The notes under the pieces: model-generated
Database searches by the model: none
What the model was told of the DNA's origin: nothing
Seen by the model: the letters and a program-made list of their open reading frames with translations, nothing else
Position numbers and translations under genes: made by a program
In this document: positions 22,916-33,187 of the stretch, piece after piece
How the letters are laid out: each line of letters starts with the position of its first letter
How positions within the stretch are numbered: the first letter of the stretch is position 1
NCBI GenBank assembly: GCA_033439255.1
Contig: CM065879.1
Location: 1,344,501-1,408,500, forward strand
Direction of reading: 5' to 3'
From: Hericium rajendrae
Lineage: Eukaryota; Basidiomycota; Agaricomycetes; Russulales; Hericiaceae
Length of the DNA stretch: 64,000 nt

Positions 22916-24554
22916 CTACCATCTGATACACTTCTCAAATTCGTATTCGACACCGGCGTCGGGGAATATCTCCCGCACGAGCTGCAACCGCGCCGCTCTC
23001 TGCAGTTCGTCCTCGTCTACTCCAGTATCCCCAAAGACACTATGACGGATGGAAACGGACAGCGGGACGCCTCGTCTCCCGGTATCCGCAGATCCACGCA
23101 CCAGCGATGGGACGGGGTCCGGCCACGAACCAATGTCCACATCCAGGTCCTCAAGCTGTAGGCACTGTCTGGAAAGAGGCAACAGCCCCATCGGCGTGAG
23201 CATGCATTCGAACGGCACGCGTGAATGCAGATGCAGCACGCGCAGGCGGGGCCACGTCGTGGCCGCCGCGGCAATAAACGCGTCGTCGAGCTCGATAGGC
23301 AGGCTCCCGATGCGGAGCACCTCGATGTGGCTGAGCTCGAAGAGAGGGCGCAGGTGTACAGACGCGATGCCGCAGACGGACGTGCGCTTTCCCAGCTTTT
23401 CCAAAGTGCCCATGCCGTTCGCCTGGAGGGTGAGCGAGGATAGGGTTTGCGTGGAGCAGGTGGTGAGGAGCGTGTCGAGGAAGGGTTTGAGCTCGGCGGG
23501 AATGAGGTCGCAGTTGTCGTACTCGAACGTGAGGGTCTTGAACTCGCGCGGACGGCCGGTGGAGTGGAGGCGGCGAAGGAAGGTCGTGGCGTCGTTGAAG
23601 CTGTGCACCATCCAGTGCAGGTGCTGGAGGGAGGGGAAATCCAGTGGGGAAGCAGCATCGCGACGTGCCTTTGAATGTCTTCCCTCCAGAGCTCGGAGGT
23701 TGGGTATCTTTGACAGGCGCGTGAGGGTATTAGGCGACAGCTTGGACGAGAATTTGACACTGGTGATAGTGGAGAACACGGAAAACAGTAGTGCAAGCTG
23801 CCAATCGGCATCTCCCCGTGGACGCTGGAGCCTAACGTCCACATCTTCGAGGAGTGGGTAGGCCTCTCGGATGGACGAAAACAAAAAGTTCAGGGATTGT
23901 TCACAGTGCTTCGGCCAAGCGGTGATAGGCATCCTGAGAGATGTGACCTTCGGCCCAGCAAGAAGGGGTATATGAGATAACGGTGTGTCGTTGTAGTCGG
24001 ACCAATCGAGATATCGCAAGTTAGGAAGAAGGTATTTCGCGTGCGTGGAGAACTGGATCGAGCGTGCGCGCATGAAACGAATCCCTATGTCACCGCGCTT
24101 GACCTTCAAACCCTTGACGCGATGCGCATAATAATTGAATCGGTCAAGGTTCTGCAAGATGAAGACGTTTTCATATCATGATGTGTCCAACGAGAGTTGA
24201 ACTTACCACGACTCCATCTTCTGTCGAAGTCAACAAGTCACTGTTGAACAGAGGTCGAGCGGAGGGCATGCAAGCCCATAATGCATCGAGACATGGTTCT
24301 AATAAGGACCTCGCAGACAACGAGAGAGATAACAGAGAACGCCTTCTGATTGCATCTTCAGGACCTTCGTAGAGGTATGAGTTGTCCTCTGATTCATCGT
24401 CTGATTCGTCGCTTTGCTCGTCTCTTTGCTCGTCTCTTTGCTCGTCTCTTTGCTCGTCTTCGTAGTATGCGCCGGTGTACACTGAATCTGGTGGTTGGGA
24501 AAGGCATTTGGCAATCATACCCACAATCTCGGGAACTTGTAGAGAGCGATGCAT
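22916..24554 (-). CDS. F-box/LRR-like protein (527 aa)
   Basis: Two exons (24207-24554 and 22916-24151) join in phase 0 to 527 residues. The start MHRSLQVPEIVGMIAKCL resembles the degenerate F-box that opens many agaricomycete F-box proteins (L..PEI...I), which bind SKP1 in SCF ubiquitin ligases. The rest holds leucine-rich segments with the usual rhythm, such as LPNLRYLDWSDY, PLLEDVDVRL, FPSLQHLHWMV, EFKTLTFEY, HIEVLRIGSLPI, RLRVLHLHS and QLEDLDVDIGSW. An acidic low-complexity insert near residue 32 comes from a 12-bp tandem DNA repeat that encodes DEQR units. This family is hugely expanded in basidiomycetes, so no specific target can be named. No break is seen. Confidence 0.75.
24408..24463. 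repeat. 12-bp tandem repeat in the F-box gene
   Basis: About four copies of a unit reading GCTCGTCTCTTT on the + strand encode DEQR repeats in exon 1 of the F-box gene on the - strand. The unit length is a multiple of three, so copy changes keep frame. Confidence 0.85.
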
Positions 24555-24902
24555 GTCGAGTTGACGCGTTCAGAGCAACTATAGTCCTATTGGCAGGACA
24601 CCAACACCTAAAATCTGAATGGCTCGTTGATAGACGATCAGCAAGTCCATACAAGTAGATTGATGCAGATATAAAGCACTCACATTTTCTGGAGGCGCAC
24701 AGACCAAACTGCGAACACTACTGAAAGAGGTTTTTGTCGACAGTGCCATCTTTCGAATAAAGCTAAGCGTGTCTCTACGTGTCCTGCCGTAAGTTGGGAT
24801 GTCGACTTGATGGCAAGGACAAGCGCGTCCTTCACGAGCCTTTACGCTTGTGCGGACGGCGTCAAAGGTGTCGGGAATTGCCGGACTGTTGTTTGTAGGC
24901 AC
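24555..24902. other. Spacer between F-box gene and long-TIR element
   Basis: This is 5' flank of the F-box gene on the - strand. An open - frame crossing it begins inside the adjacent repeat and looks spurious. Confidence 0.5.
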
Positions 24903-25064
24903 TACGGCAACCAGGGAGTCCATGGTTGGACTTTCCCGCGCGGCGCGTCGCGCCACCGCATCCCTGGCTCGCCTCTCGCCTCGTCCTCCTTATTCCACCT
25001 ATTTCTGCGACTTGACATCCTGTTCTATAGTCATAAGGATGTTTTCCGTATGTATGGCCAATTT
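24903..25064 (+). repeat. Left terminal inverted repeat (outer part)
   Basis: This is the outer approximately 160 bp of the left end. It is nearly identical to the reverse complement of 29140-29298 and includes the GC-rich block CGCGCGGCGCGTCGCGCC. Confidence 0.85.
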
Positions 25065-26357
25065 AATTGTTTTAAGACTCTGTTTAGACGAAGCTAATTG
25101 ACTTTGATCTCTCTTTGCGACGCTTCGCAATCACTAGGTCGTGCCTCGACCTGTTGTTGGTCTCCGACCATCGTACGCTCGCCGCATGAGTTCAACCTCG
25201 CTGGCGAGGCGATGCGGAACCCTTGACGGGAGTGACATACTGACCGTGGCTATCTGCCGCTGTTGGTCAGTGCGTCTCGGGACCTCCTACCTCGACGCGG
25301 GAGGCTTCAAGAGATGAGTGGGCGGGACCTGATGGCCCTTTAGCCCCTCTCTCTTCCTCCCAGATTCATATCCTCTCGGTTGAGGAGCCCCACACCAAGT
25401 GTTTACTGACCCCTTCCCTCGCAGAAGTAGTTAGAGCTTATTCTTTCGAGCTCCCACCATGCCCACCCTTTCTCGATCGCCTGCGTCTCGCTTTGTGGAT
25501 CACTTTTGTCTTGTTTCCTCATTTGTTGTGGTCTCTTATTATGTGCACATTTGCTTCGACACCCGTCCACACGCATCATGAACACTGAACCAGCGAAGAC
25601 ACTCCGAATGTGATATGGTCAATTAGACCAAATTTTTAGAGCAGAAATTAGCCTTTTCACCAGTCTTGAACTGACTCAGAGCTGCTGAGCTTCAAGAACA
25701 TTTTGTCGAGGTTCTGGGATTGTCTATCGGTGATCTTTGTATGAGGTTTCTTCCGAGGCTGCAGTGAGTGTTGTTTACCTCAATTTTGTGATAAGGCTTT
25801 CTGTGCTGAGATTTGCTTCAATGCTGCTTCACTGCCTGCGGGCCGCCATGACACGGTAAGGACTTCAGTCGATAGCGCTGAGGATCATTATATTGCTGAC
25901 ATGGTGATCGTATTGGATCATATATCTTTTATCTCAGGTTTCTAATACAGTATACTTAGTATTCACGAGCCCGACGTGGATCCGCATGGGTCGAGATGAC
26001 AAACACAATGCACACCAGCCCAGGGCCGGCTGGATGTTGGTGGGATGGATGATGGATGTGGTACGTGTCACCGAGGGTATTGCGTGGATACCAGAACAGA
26101 TGACTCGACGTATCATGATTGTCCTTCCTTCCTTCCTAGTTAACTTCAAGTTGCCGACTCGGAGATTAAGCCAAAACTAGCGGGATCCGGGATCTGGAGT
26201 TTGCCATGAGGTTGACATATTTCTCGGTTGAGTCAATGCCTACGCACAATTTCCTGCCATGTTATTAACTGTAAGACTGAGAGAGACTTGAGTATAGTAG
26301 GATTACCGAGAGGCTAAGTTAGTGTCTTAGGGCAGAAAATCGCAGGAGCAGCGAAAA
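25065..26357. mobile_element. Possible 1.3-kb insertion within the left inverted repeat
   Basis: The 9-mer GGCCAATTT occurs at 25056-25064 and again at 26358-26366. Similarity to the other inverted repeat stops at the first copy and resumes after the second. That is the pattern of an insertion with a 9-bp target duplication. The segment itself has no clear inverted ends and no recognised coding sequence. Confidence 0.4.
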
Positions 26358-26379
26358 GGCCAATTTTTGCTCCAAAAAT

Positions 26380-26600
26380 GTGTTTAAAATTAGGGACAGA
26401 CATGAGTCAGAGTCACCCATGGGTCAATGCGGGTATACCCGCGAAATTGACCTGCAGGTATCTGACTCGCAGATCCGGATCACCTGGTGGCGCAAACTCA
26501 TCCGGATCCAGGTCAAGGTGCTCCTCAAATTCATTGACCTGCGAGTAACCTGCGAGTCGCCCGCCATTTTTTCTGTAAAGATATATGTGTATTCACAGAT
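26380..26600 (+). repeat. Inner part of left inverted repeat, CCCGC/GCGGG-rich
   Basis: The block starts near AGGGACAGACATGAG and is full of short GGGTATACCCGC- and GGATCCGGATCA-like motifs. It is a diverged inverted partner of 28975-29135, which starts from the other side with AGGGACCGACACGAG on the - strand. Confidence 0.55.
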
Positions 26601-26675
26601 TCTAATGTACACATGTAATATTTACTAAATAACTATGTACTCGTACACCAAGCTCGCCTGCTATCACCCGCGCTG

Positions 26676-26870
26676 CTACACACGACCAGAGGCGGCCGAG
26701 AGGATGATGTCTTTGTCAAGGACATCGAGTCCTTGCACTGTCTTGGCGAGCTCGCTCTCAATCTTCTCCTGGTAGCCCTTCGACTTCTCCCTCTGCTCGG
26801 TCAACGACACGATCCTCCATGCGGCGGGTGCTGATGACATTCTTGTATGTGACTAAGAGGAGACTCTGTC
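26676..26870 (-). pseudogene. 14-3-3 protein gene fragment
   Basis: On the - strand this encodes LLVTYKNVIST followed, after a one-base frame change, by WRIVSLTEQREKSKGYQEKI and ELAKTVQGLDVLDKDIILSA, ending in SGRV and a stop. This is the 14-3-3 segment YKNVIGARR..WRI..IEQKEE..G...KIE.ELA..C...L.VLDK.LIPSA, so identity is certain although only about a quarter of the roughly 250-residue protein is present. Missing N- and C-terminal parts, the frameshift and the stop make it non-functional. It lies between the inverted ends of the 4.4-kb element, as expected for a captured host fragment. Confidence 0.85.
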
Positions 26871-27120
26871 CCTCCGAACGAGAGGTGCGTCACGCACAGC
26901 TGCACCTTCGCGCCGCTCTGCAGGTTCCCAGGGAGCGTCACCGTGAAGTTCTGTCCAGGCTAGTCCTGCGCCATGCCCGTGCCCGTGGGTGGGTACTCCG
27001 ATTCGAAGCCACTGCTGTAGAGCGTCGTGCCGAGGACCCATGTCGGGTCGAGGCGCCCGGCAGAGTACGACTGGCAGTGAAATCACGACGGCGACCTCCT
27101 GCGAGCCTGTCAGGGAGTTC
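26871..27120 (-). pseudogene. Unidentified gene fragment joined to the 14-3-3 piece
   Basis: Reading on the - strand gives SAGRLDPTWVLGTTLYSSGF, EYPPTGTGMAQD, a stop, then PGQNFTVTLPGNLQSGAKVQ and LCVTHLSFGGT. It looks like part of a secreted fungal protein with a beta-sandwich segment, but I cannot name the family. An in-frame stop breaks it, and the 14-3-3 piece follows without a clear boundary. Confidence 0.4.
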
Positions 27121-27555
27121 TAAAGGCCTCTGGTCGGGCGGGGCAACGTGCTTAATTTTCTCGAGCATCTGTGGAGGTGGCATGGGTCGTCAGACTGCTG
27201 CGCACGCAGACACATGTGCAGATGACACGCCTTCGTAGTGTCTCAACCTGCTCAGCGAAGTAGACAGAATCTTCGCGGGACTGAGGCGTGCAATATCGCA
27301 CTGTGTCTCATTGCTGTAGCAGCGAGGCTCGGCGATGCATCATTACTGATGATATGCCAGCGCCTTGCATGCTCTTGGGGCTGTGGTAAGCCTTGTGCGT
27401 GTGAGCATGGATCATAGGAGATGGGTGACGGCCGGGGTGCGGTTGACGGGCGCTCGGGATATTGTAGAGCACGCGGATGACGACGAATAGCACGCATGGC
27501 GCGCGGGAGTGAAGTGTCGAGGGAGGAAAATAGGGCACAATGGACTGTTGATGAG

Positions 27556-27870
27556 AATTGACAACTAGTCTCGCTCGATAACGAGCGAAACGTTACCGAG
27601 CGAGACCGGAGATTAGTACATTATGACAAGAATAAGATTTTTTCACTCACCCTAGCCCTTCTGATCTTCGAGCTGAACAGAAACAATGACGGAAGAAAGG
27701 AAAATGCAAGTGAGGGTAGAGAGTGAGTCAGAAAGCAGCCAACTCGAACAAGGCACGTTCGGCTTCAGCGGCGCTTCAGCCACCGCACGAGTCTACGATT
27801 TTCGAGACTTCAGAAATCGAATCAAATCATGGTAAATCCAGAAAAAATGTAACATGTGTACATAACTGTG
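27556..27870. repeat. Non-coding repeat R1 with terminal hairpin
   Basis: It begins with an imperfect palindrome (GTCTCGCTCG ... CGAGCGAGAC) followed by GATTAGTACATTA, then ACTCACC, and has a second hairpin-like block around GCGCTTCAGCCACCGC. The motifs, in the same order, recur at 52586-52870, so this is a dispersed repeat family. No coding sequence is seen. Confidence 0.55.
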
Positions 27871-28974
27871 TAAAGTACAACGAGTGAGCTACATAGGTAT
27901 TTACTGTACAGTGCGTTTGCGGATAGCCAAGTTAAGTTAGTGAAGTCTAATACCTTAGTACCCAGCCCTCTTGTGACGCGCATCATTACCCACGCTAAAC
28001 TGCCTCTGCATCTCTCCGCATGCTTCTGGTATGTATGCATCACCTCAGTCAACGACAACACATGGTCCACCTCGACCTTCGTTCTCTCGGCTATGGATCC
28101 GCACATGCTCTACGAGTTCGCGCTGTGTTCGCACACGCTCAGCATCGTGTCTATGTCACCTTCAGTGCAATTTCGCGCGCACGCTCGGTACTGACCGAAG
28201 TCAACAAGCGGCAGGTGCAGCTCATCGCCGGCGGCCAACACGGCAGTGATTGTGCAGGAGGAACACAACGACAGGTACGTCCCCCACACATCCCTTGCCT
28301 CCGACTCTCGAGTGACTCGCTTCCACCCTACCAACTCGGCAACCTTAGCACGCCCGCAGAACTGGCTTGACATCAAGCCACATCGAGCCCTTGTGCACCT
28401 GCCGAACCCCCGGCCTCGCACGCACCATCCCTCATCGAGCTGACGTGTGCACCGACCGACGCCGATGTGCCCCCCCCCGCAATGTTCTTCTACCCCGCTA
28501 CGCTCTTGCCATAATACTGGTAGTGCGTCTTCATCTTTGGGTGCCTTCTCTCAGCATCACATGCACATACTTGATGCTAACCACATGCCAGATCCGGGCC
28601 GCTACTCGTTCATGTAGGAGATCATGCAGAGCACGCCTGTGCATATCCTGCTCCTCACGATTGTCTACCAGCTGAAGGACTGCGGTGCATCTGTGGGCTC
28701 TTCACCCTTACTCTCTGCCACATTGCCCTCGGACCTCATCAGCTCACGAACACAGCGAGCAGCGATGACCGAGGACGTGATGCTTGTGCGCATCAAGGAC
28801 AAGGAGACATGGGCTCCAGGATCTCAAGGTATTGTCGAGCGGAGTGATGAGTTACCAGGAGGGTCCATTGACTACTATTATTGGATGTTGTTATGCTCTG
28901 TAGTAGATACTAGTAGATACTGTACAGGAATCAAGTACAAATGTCTTTTAGAAACTTAGGCTTTCAAGTGTGAG
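27871..28974. other. Element interior with unrecognised, decayed sequence
   Basis: Open frames of up to 116 codons occur at 28020-28370 on + (for example TEVNKRQVQLIAGGQHGS) but no domain is recognisable. It is probably another degraded fragment inside the long-TIR element. Confidence 0.4.
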
Positions 28975-29298
28975 ACCCGCAAGTGACCCGCCATTTCACG
29001 GGTACTTGACCCGCGGCTCCGGATGACCCGGTGGCTGAAACCCGTGCGGATCCAGGTCAGCCCTTGCGCTGGGTCGAATACCCGCGGGTTCGGATCCGGA
29101 TCACCCGCGAGTGCACTCGTGTCGGTCCCTATTTAAAATTGGCTATGCATTACGTAAAACATCCTTATGACTATAGAATAGGACTTCAAGTCGCAGAAAT
29201 AGGTGGAATAAGGAGGACGAGGCGAGAGGCGAGCCAGGGATGCGGTGGCGCGACGCGCCGCGCGGGAAATTTCAACCATGGACTCCCTGGTTGCCGTA
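28975..29298 (-). repeat. Right terminal inverted repeat
   Basis: The outer 29140-29298 part matches the left end almost exactly when reverse-complemented. The inner 28975-29135 part is the CCCGCGGGT-rich block. Confidence 0.8.
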
Positions 29299-29304
29299 AG
29301 GCAC

Positions 29305-29929
29305 TTGTGGGCGCTTAGCAGAGTTGGGCTCATTCAATGCGGTCAAGTTCCTTCCGTCCGTGACTGGAACGAAGTCGAAGCATTTGCGTTATCTTGGTCT
29401 ATGCCAGACTACAATCTTCATCACATCCACTATCATGCAGAAGTTGTGCAGAAGCGCAAGGCGTTCAATCCTCCAGACCACAGTTCATGGCGTGAATCTG
29501 ACTCTGCCCGGACCAGTTGCGAGTCCGCATTAAAATGGTATGTCAAATGTTTGAGAATTTTCCCACTTCAATTTTGCACGGAGACCATGCGGCGTGTAAA
29601 GAAGATAAAGACGTTCCCCAAGGTTGCAAGCGTTGCCGTGGCGTGGGATGCAGACCAGGTGAGCGATCGTCTCTGCCTTCCATTCTGATATGGATAGCAT
29701 TCTCCAGCAGACTCGCAGTCGATGGATTGACGCATTTTTATGTAGTGCTTTGACTGTCATAGGAGCGATGCAGACGAACGCAGACGATGTCGACGGTCTT
29801 CTTTTCCTACTATCCATTCCGATATGTTGAATTTACTGGCGAATTAGGATATTCCCTTGCTGCCTTCTTCCATCATCATGCGGCAGCCTCGCGTTGGGGA
29901 ATTGGATGCATTTTCTGCGCGAGGCGACG
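29305..29929. other. Upstream flank of the aspartic protease gene
   Basis: No gene is recognised. A 36-base segment at 29341-29376 resembles one at 31971-32006, on the far side of the protease gene. Confidence 0.5.
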
Positions 29930-29937
29930 TATATAAG
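29930..29937 (+). promoter_or_regulatory. TATA box of the aspartic protease gene
   Basis: TATATAAG lies 55-62 bp before the ATG at 29992, a normal spacing for a strongly expressed fungal gene. Confidence 0.7.
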
Positions 29938-29991
29938 GGCTAGCCGGCTCGCTGCTGCTCTGCAGTTTACGCACACCCTGCTCAGCTCGGT

Positions 29992-31572
29992 ATGTACGCT
30001 GTCAAAGTGCTTGCCCTCGTGGCGCTGCCTCTCCTGGCGACTGCCAACCCATTACCGCAAAGCGGTGGTGCTATTCCGTTGAACAAGCGCTTAAGCGTCC
30101 TACATGCAGATGGCTCGGTGAACGTGACGAGGCTCCGGGCCAATATTGGGCGCTCGATGGCGTAGGTGTCTTTTTTTGAACGTGGAGATAGCGTGTCCTT
30201 GCAAACTGATTGCAATATGTAGGAAACTACAGAGAGGGTTTGCGGCGTATGAAAGAAACACTGGCAAACCGCATTCACTTTCCGCGGGCACCAAGTCCGC
30301 GAAGCGCGCGACAGGCAGCGACCCCCTCACGGACGACGAATCGCAGCTCTGGTTCGGGACGATCTCCGTCGGAACACCCCCCAAGGACTACACGGGTGTG
30401 TATTCTGCGCTGCACATGCGCTTAGGCATCGACTGACTGCTTCATATCTTAGTGGACTTTGACACCGGTAGCAGCGACCTGTTCCTCCCGTCCCCTTCCT
30501 GCACGCAGAACTGTCAGGGCCACACGCTGTACGACCCAAAATCCAGCTCCAGCTCGCGCGATCTCCGCAAGAAGTTCTCGCTTCAGTACGGGGACGGGTC
30601 GTCCGTCAGTGGCGAGCAGTTTACGGACACGGTGTCCCTCGCTGGTCTTACAGTGCGTAATATCTTCTCTTTGCGAGCATGCTAATCACCTTCTAAGTTA
30701 GGCCACGAAGCAAACGCTCGGCGCAGCCGTTGTGTACTCCGACGGCTTCAACAGCGATCAGTTCCCTCCTGATGGTCTGCTCGGCATGGGTTTCAAGTCC
30801 ATCTCCGACTACAACGCCAATCCGCTCTTCCAGACCCTCATCGCGCAGCGCAAGACGTCGTCGCCCGTCTTCGGCTTCAAATTCGCCGAGAGTGGATCTG
30901 AGCTGTTCCTGGGCGGAACGAATGAGGCTCTGTATAAGAGCGAGTTCACATATGTGGACGTGACGGAGGAGGTGAGCCTTCACTTCCACTATGCGCGCTC
31001 AAACACGATGTGACCGTGTCGCCATGATGGTCCAGGGGTACTGGCAGGTCGACCTCGACGGTACCACCATGAACGGCCAACCTGTCTCCGGTCCCACGTC
31101 CTCGATCATCGACACCGGCACGACGCAGATCATTGCCGACCCCGACACTGTCTCTGCCATCTATGATCAGATCAACGGTGCAAAGGAACTGGACGACGGC
31201 AGCGGTATCTGGAGTGGTATGCCCTGTCCGCCTCCGCCATCATATAGCGAATACTTACTCTGCCGCCCTTTTCAGTTCCATGCGACCTAAGCTCGGACCT
31301 GTCGCTTATGTTTGGGGGGAAATCGTTCCCCGTCAGCTCGAAGAGCATGAACATCGGCCCCCTGGGCGACGGGTCCGGCCAGTGCGTCGGCGGAGTCGCG
31401 TCCGATGCAAGCATTACGAGTGGTGCGTTGGTTTTCTTTGCAGCATTCTGGACGGACCCCAGGTTGACTTTCTATCGCAGAGTTCTGGATAGTTGGGGAC
31501 GTGTACTTGCAGAACGTGTACACTGCTTTCGACGTTGGCAATTCTCGGGTCGGATTTGCTGAGCTCGCATGA
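29992..31572 (+). CDS. Secreted pepsin-type aspartic protease (A1 family, polyporopepsin-like)
   Basis: Seven exons (29992-30161, 30223-30395, 30453-30652, 30702-30971, 31036-31216, 31276-31422, 31481-31572) encode 410 residues. A signal peptide (MYAVKVLALVALPLLATA) is followed by a propeptide that probably ends after K84-R85, giving a secreted acid endopeptidase for extracellular protein digestion. Both catalytic motifs are present: VDFDTGSSD with D118 and SSIIDTGTTQ with D297, each in the usual D-T-G form. The flap region reads LQYGDGSSVSGE, and the C-terminal EFWIVGDVYLQNVYTAFDVG is the classic A1 ending. One disulfide pair sits in PSCTQNC and a second in VPCD..GQC. All introns keep frame and there is no break, so the enzyme should be active. 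Confidence 0.95.
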
Positions 31573-32254
31573 GCGGCAGATCGGCGCGCTTGGTAGTGGA
31601 CTGTCGTGTTGCTATCGATACGTTTTTTCGTCTTGTTGTGTCTTCGATTTTGTTTTCCGCATTGGACGCTTTGCTTCGTTGAACTTTTTTTCTTTTACAG
31701 TCTTATGCTGTAGTCTATATTATTCCTTAGTTTCAGACTTATGACAGGACGCTCCAGTCTGAATGAGAATTTACCCGTTTCAGGTTCTCATATACAATTC
31801 CCGCTCGTCATTCATTGTGTATCGAGAGTCCAGTAATCAGTCCAGTTTCAGGTACCACATGCGGTTGAGATCCCTTATGTGAATGGCGCCCAATGGGCGC
31901 TCGAAGGAAGGAAAGAATAAAGGTAAATTGAACTTGTAGCACATTCCGTTTTACTCGTCCACAAAATACAGTCAACTTCCTTCCGTCCTAGACTGGCACG
32001 AAATAGATATACGATAGTATCCTAATATAATGTCATGCACAAAATTACGGGGCTCAAGGAATTCTTGAAGCATTCAACTCGCCACGCACAAACGCACATA
32101 ATTGCCGGCGAGCGCACTGTTTTCCTTCAACAAATTCGGTATAAGTACAATTACATATATGTAGACGAAATCTAGAACCCCATCAGCACGCAACTCCTCG
32201 ACTCCTTCCGCACCGCCCACGAGAAAACAGCAGACAAGACCCTGCACCTCGGGC
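31573..32254. other. Convergent intergenic region
   Basis: This 680-base, T-rich 3' flank of the protease gene and 3' flank of the next - strand gene holds no coding motif. Confidence 0.5.
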
Positions 32255-33187
32255 TCACGTCCTGCCAAGCAGCCGCTTCCTCCCCCGCGCCTTGTAGCAC
32301 GTAACCGTCTTCCGCGTCACCCACGTCAACATCCCGTCCGCGCGCACATGCAGCCGATGGCCCCTCAGCTCCGGATGCGCATGCCCCTCGCTAACCTCCA
32401 CCCAGCCCGCGCCGTCCTCCTGCCCGCGGAGCATCCACAGCTGCACGGGGCGCGCGGCCAGCGGGTCTGTGCAGCTGTGCATATAGAGGTCGCCGCTGTT
32501 CAGCGCGGGGTCGAGCGTCTCGGCAGCGGGCGGGTGCGTGAGGGGATATGGCGCCCGGGAGCGGTGCCAGGTCGTGATGAAGGGTTGGCCGCGCACTTTC
32601 AGGCTGCCGGACTTGGGGCGCAGCGACGCGGACGGCGGTTGGGGGGCCGGGGGTGTTGGTGTAGCTGGTCCGGGTGGTGCGAAGACGAGAGTGGCTGGCG
32701 CTTGGGCGTTAAATGGTCCGTTTTCCGCGTGCGCGGATCTTTCGACAACAAATCGGTGATTTCGTCTAGGGATGGGAAACAGGTAGTCTTTGACACCCGC
32801 AAAGCCGCTTCGTGCTATACCCTTGAAGTCCGGCAACAGTGACGTTAAGCTAAGAAAAGCCAGTTGTAAGCCCTCGAATCCCAAGAGGAGAAAGACGGGA
32901 GGTGCCACTGTACCCGAGACGGCGTGCCCAACTCATATGTTCCTCGTATTCCCAACTAATGGCATCAAACTCACGGAACTCCTCAGGAAGCGTCACGTCG
33001 AACGCAGTCATCCCCTTGGGCACTGTCTTCTCTAAAACTCGCGAAACCTGGAGAAATGAGCTTATAGTTAGAGACAAAGGCTATATTGAGGACTATCGCT
33101 CCGTACCTTCCACTTCCCCTCATCTCTGTAGGGATGATATAAGATGCGTGCCGGGCGCAGTAATGGCCTGCCCGTAGTGTCCTTCAT
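32255..33187 (-). CDS. Unknown conserved-looking protein (269 aa)
   Basis: Three exons (33107-33187, 32914-33047, 32255-32849) encode 269 residues. I do not recognise the family. The N-terminus reads MKDTTGRPLLRPARILYHPY and DEGKWK, followed by TAFDVTLPEEFREFDAISW. A proline/alanine-rich linker lies in the middle, and a C-terminal part contains FITTWHRSRAPYPL, GDLYMHSC and LRGHRLHVRADGMLTWVTRK, which looks like a small beta-rich domain. The second intron (GTACAG...TTAG with a TTACAAC branch site) was chosen because it alone keeps both sides in frame. No signal peptide or membrane segment is visible. The arrangement of complete exons suggests a functional gene. Confidence 0.65.

Larger units (their letters stand above)
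24903..29298. mobile_element. 4.4-kb long-TIR element carrying gene fragments (Pack-MULE-like)
   Basis: The two ends are inverted copies of each other: TACGGCAACCAGGGAGTCC at the left matches its reverse complement at the right, and similarity continues for about 150 bp with few differences. The element is flanked by a perfect 6-bp direct duplication, AGGCAC (24897-24902 and 29299-29304). Weaker inverted similarity (GGGACNGACANGAG followed by CCCGCGGGT-rich sequence) extends the inverted ends to roughly 400 bp, the left one being split by a 1.3-kb insert. The inside holds broken pieces of host-type genes, including 14-3-3, and no transposase that I can see. Long inverted ends with captured gene pieces are typical of Mutator-like Pack elements, but those make 8-11 bp duplications, so the superfamily is unsure. 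Confidence 0.65.

Noticed and set aside
23049-23861. 270-codon open frame on + opposite the F-box gene
   Set aside because: Antisense shadow of a coherent LRR-type protein on the other strand.
27556-27600. R1 as a definite Helitron 3' end (hairpin then CTAG on -)
   Set aside because: R2 has no CTRR after its palindrome, so the likeness may be chance; kept as an idea under the R1/R2 finding only.
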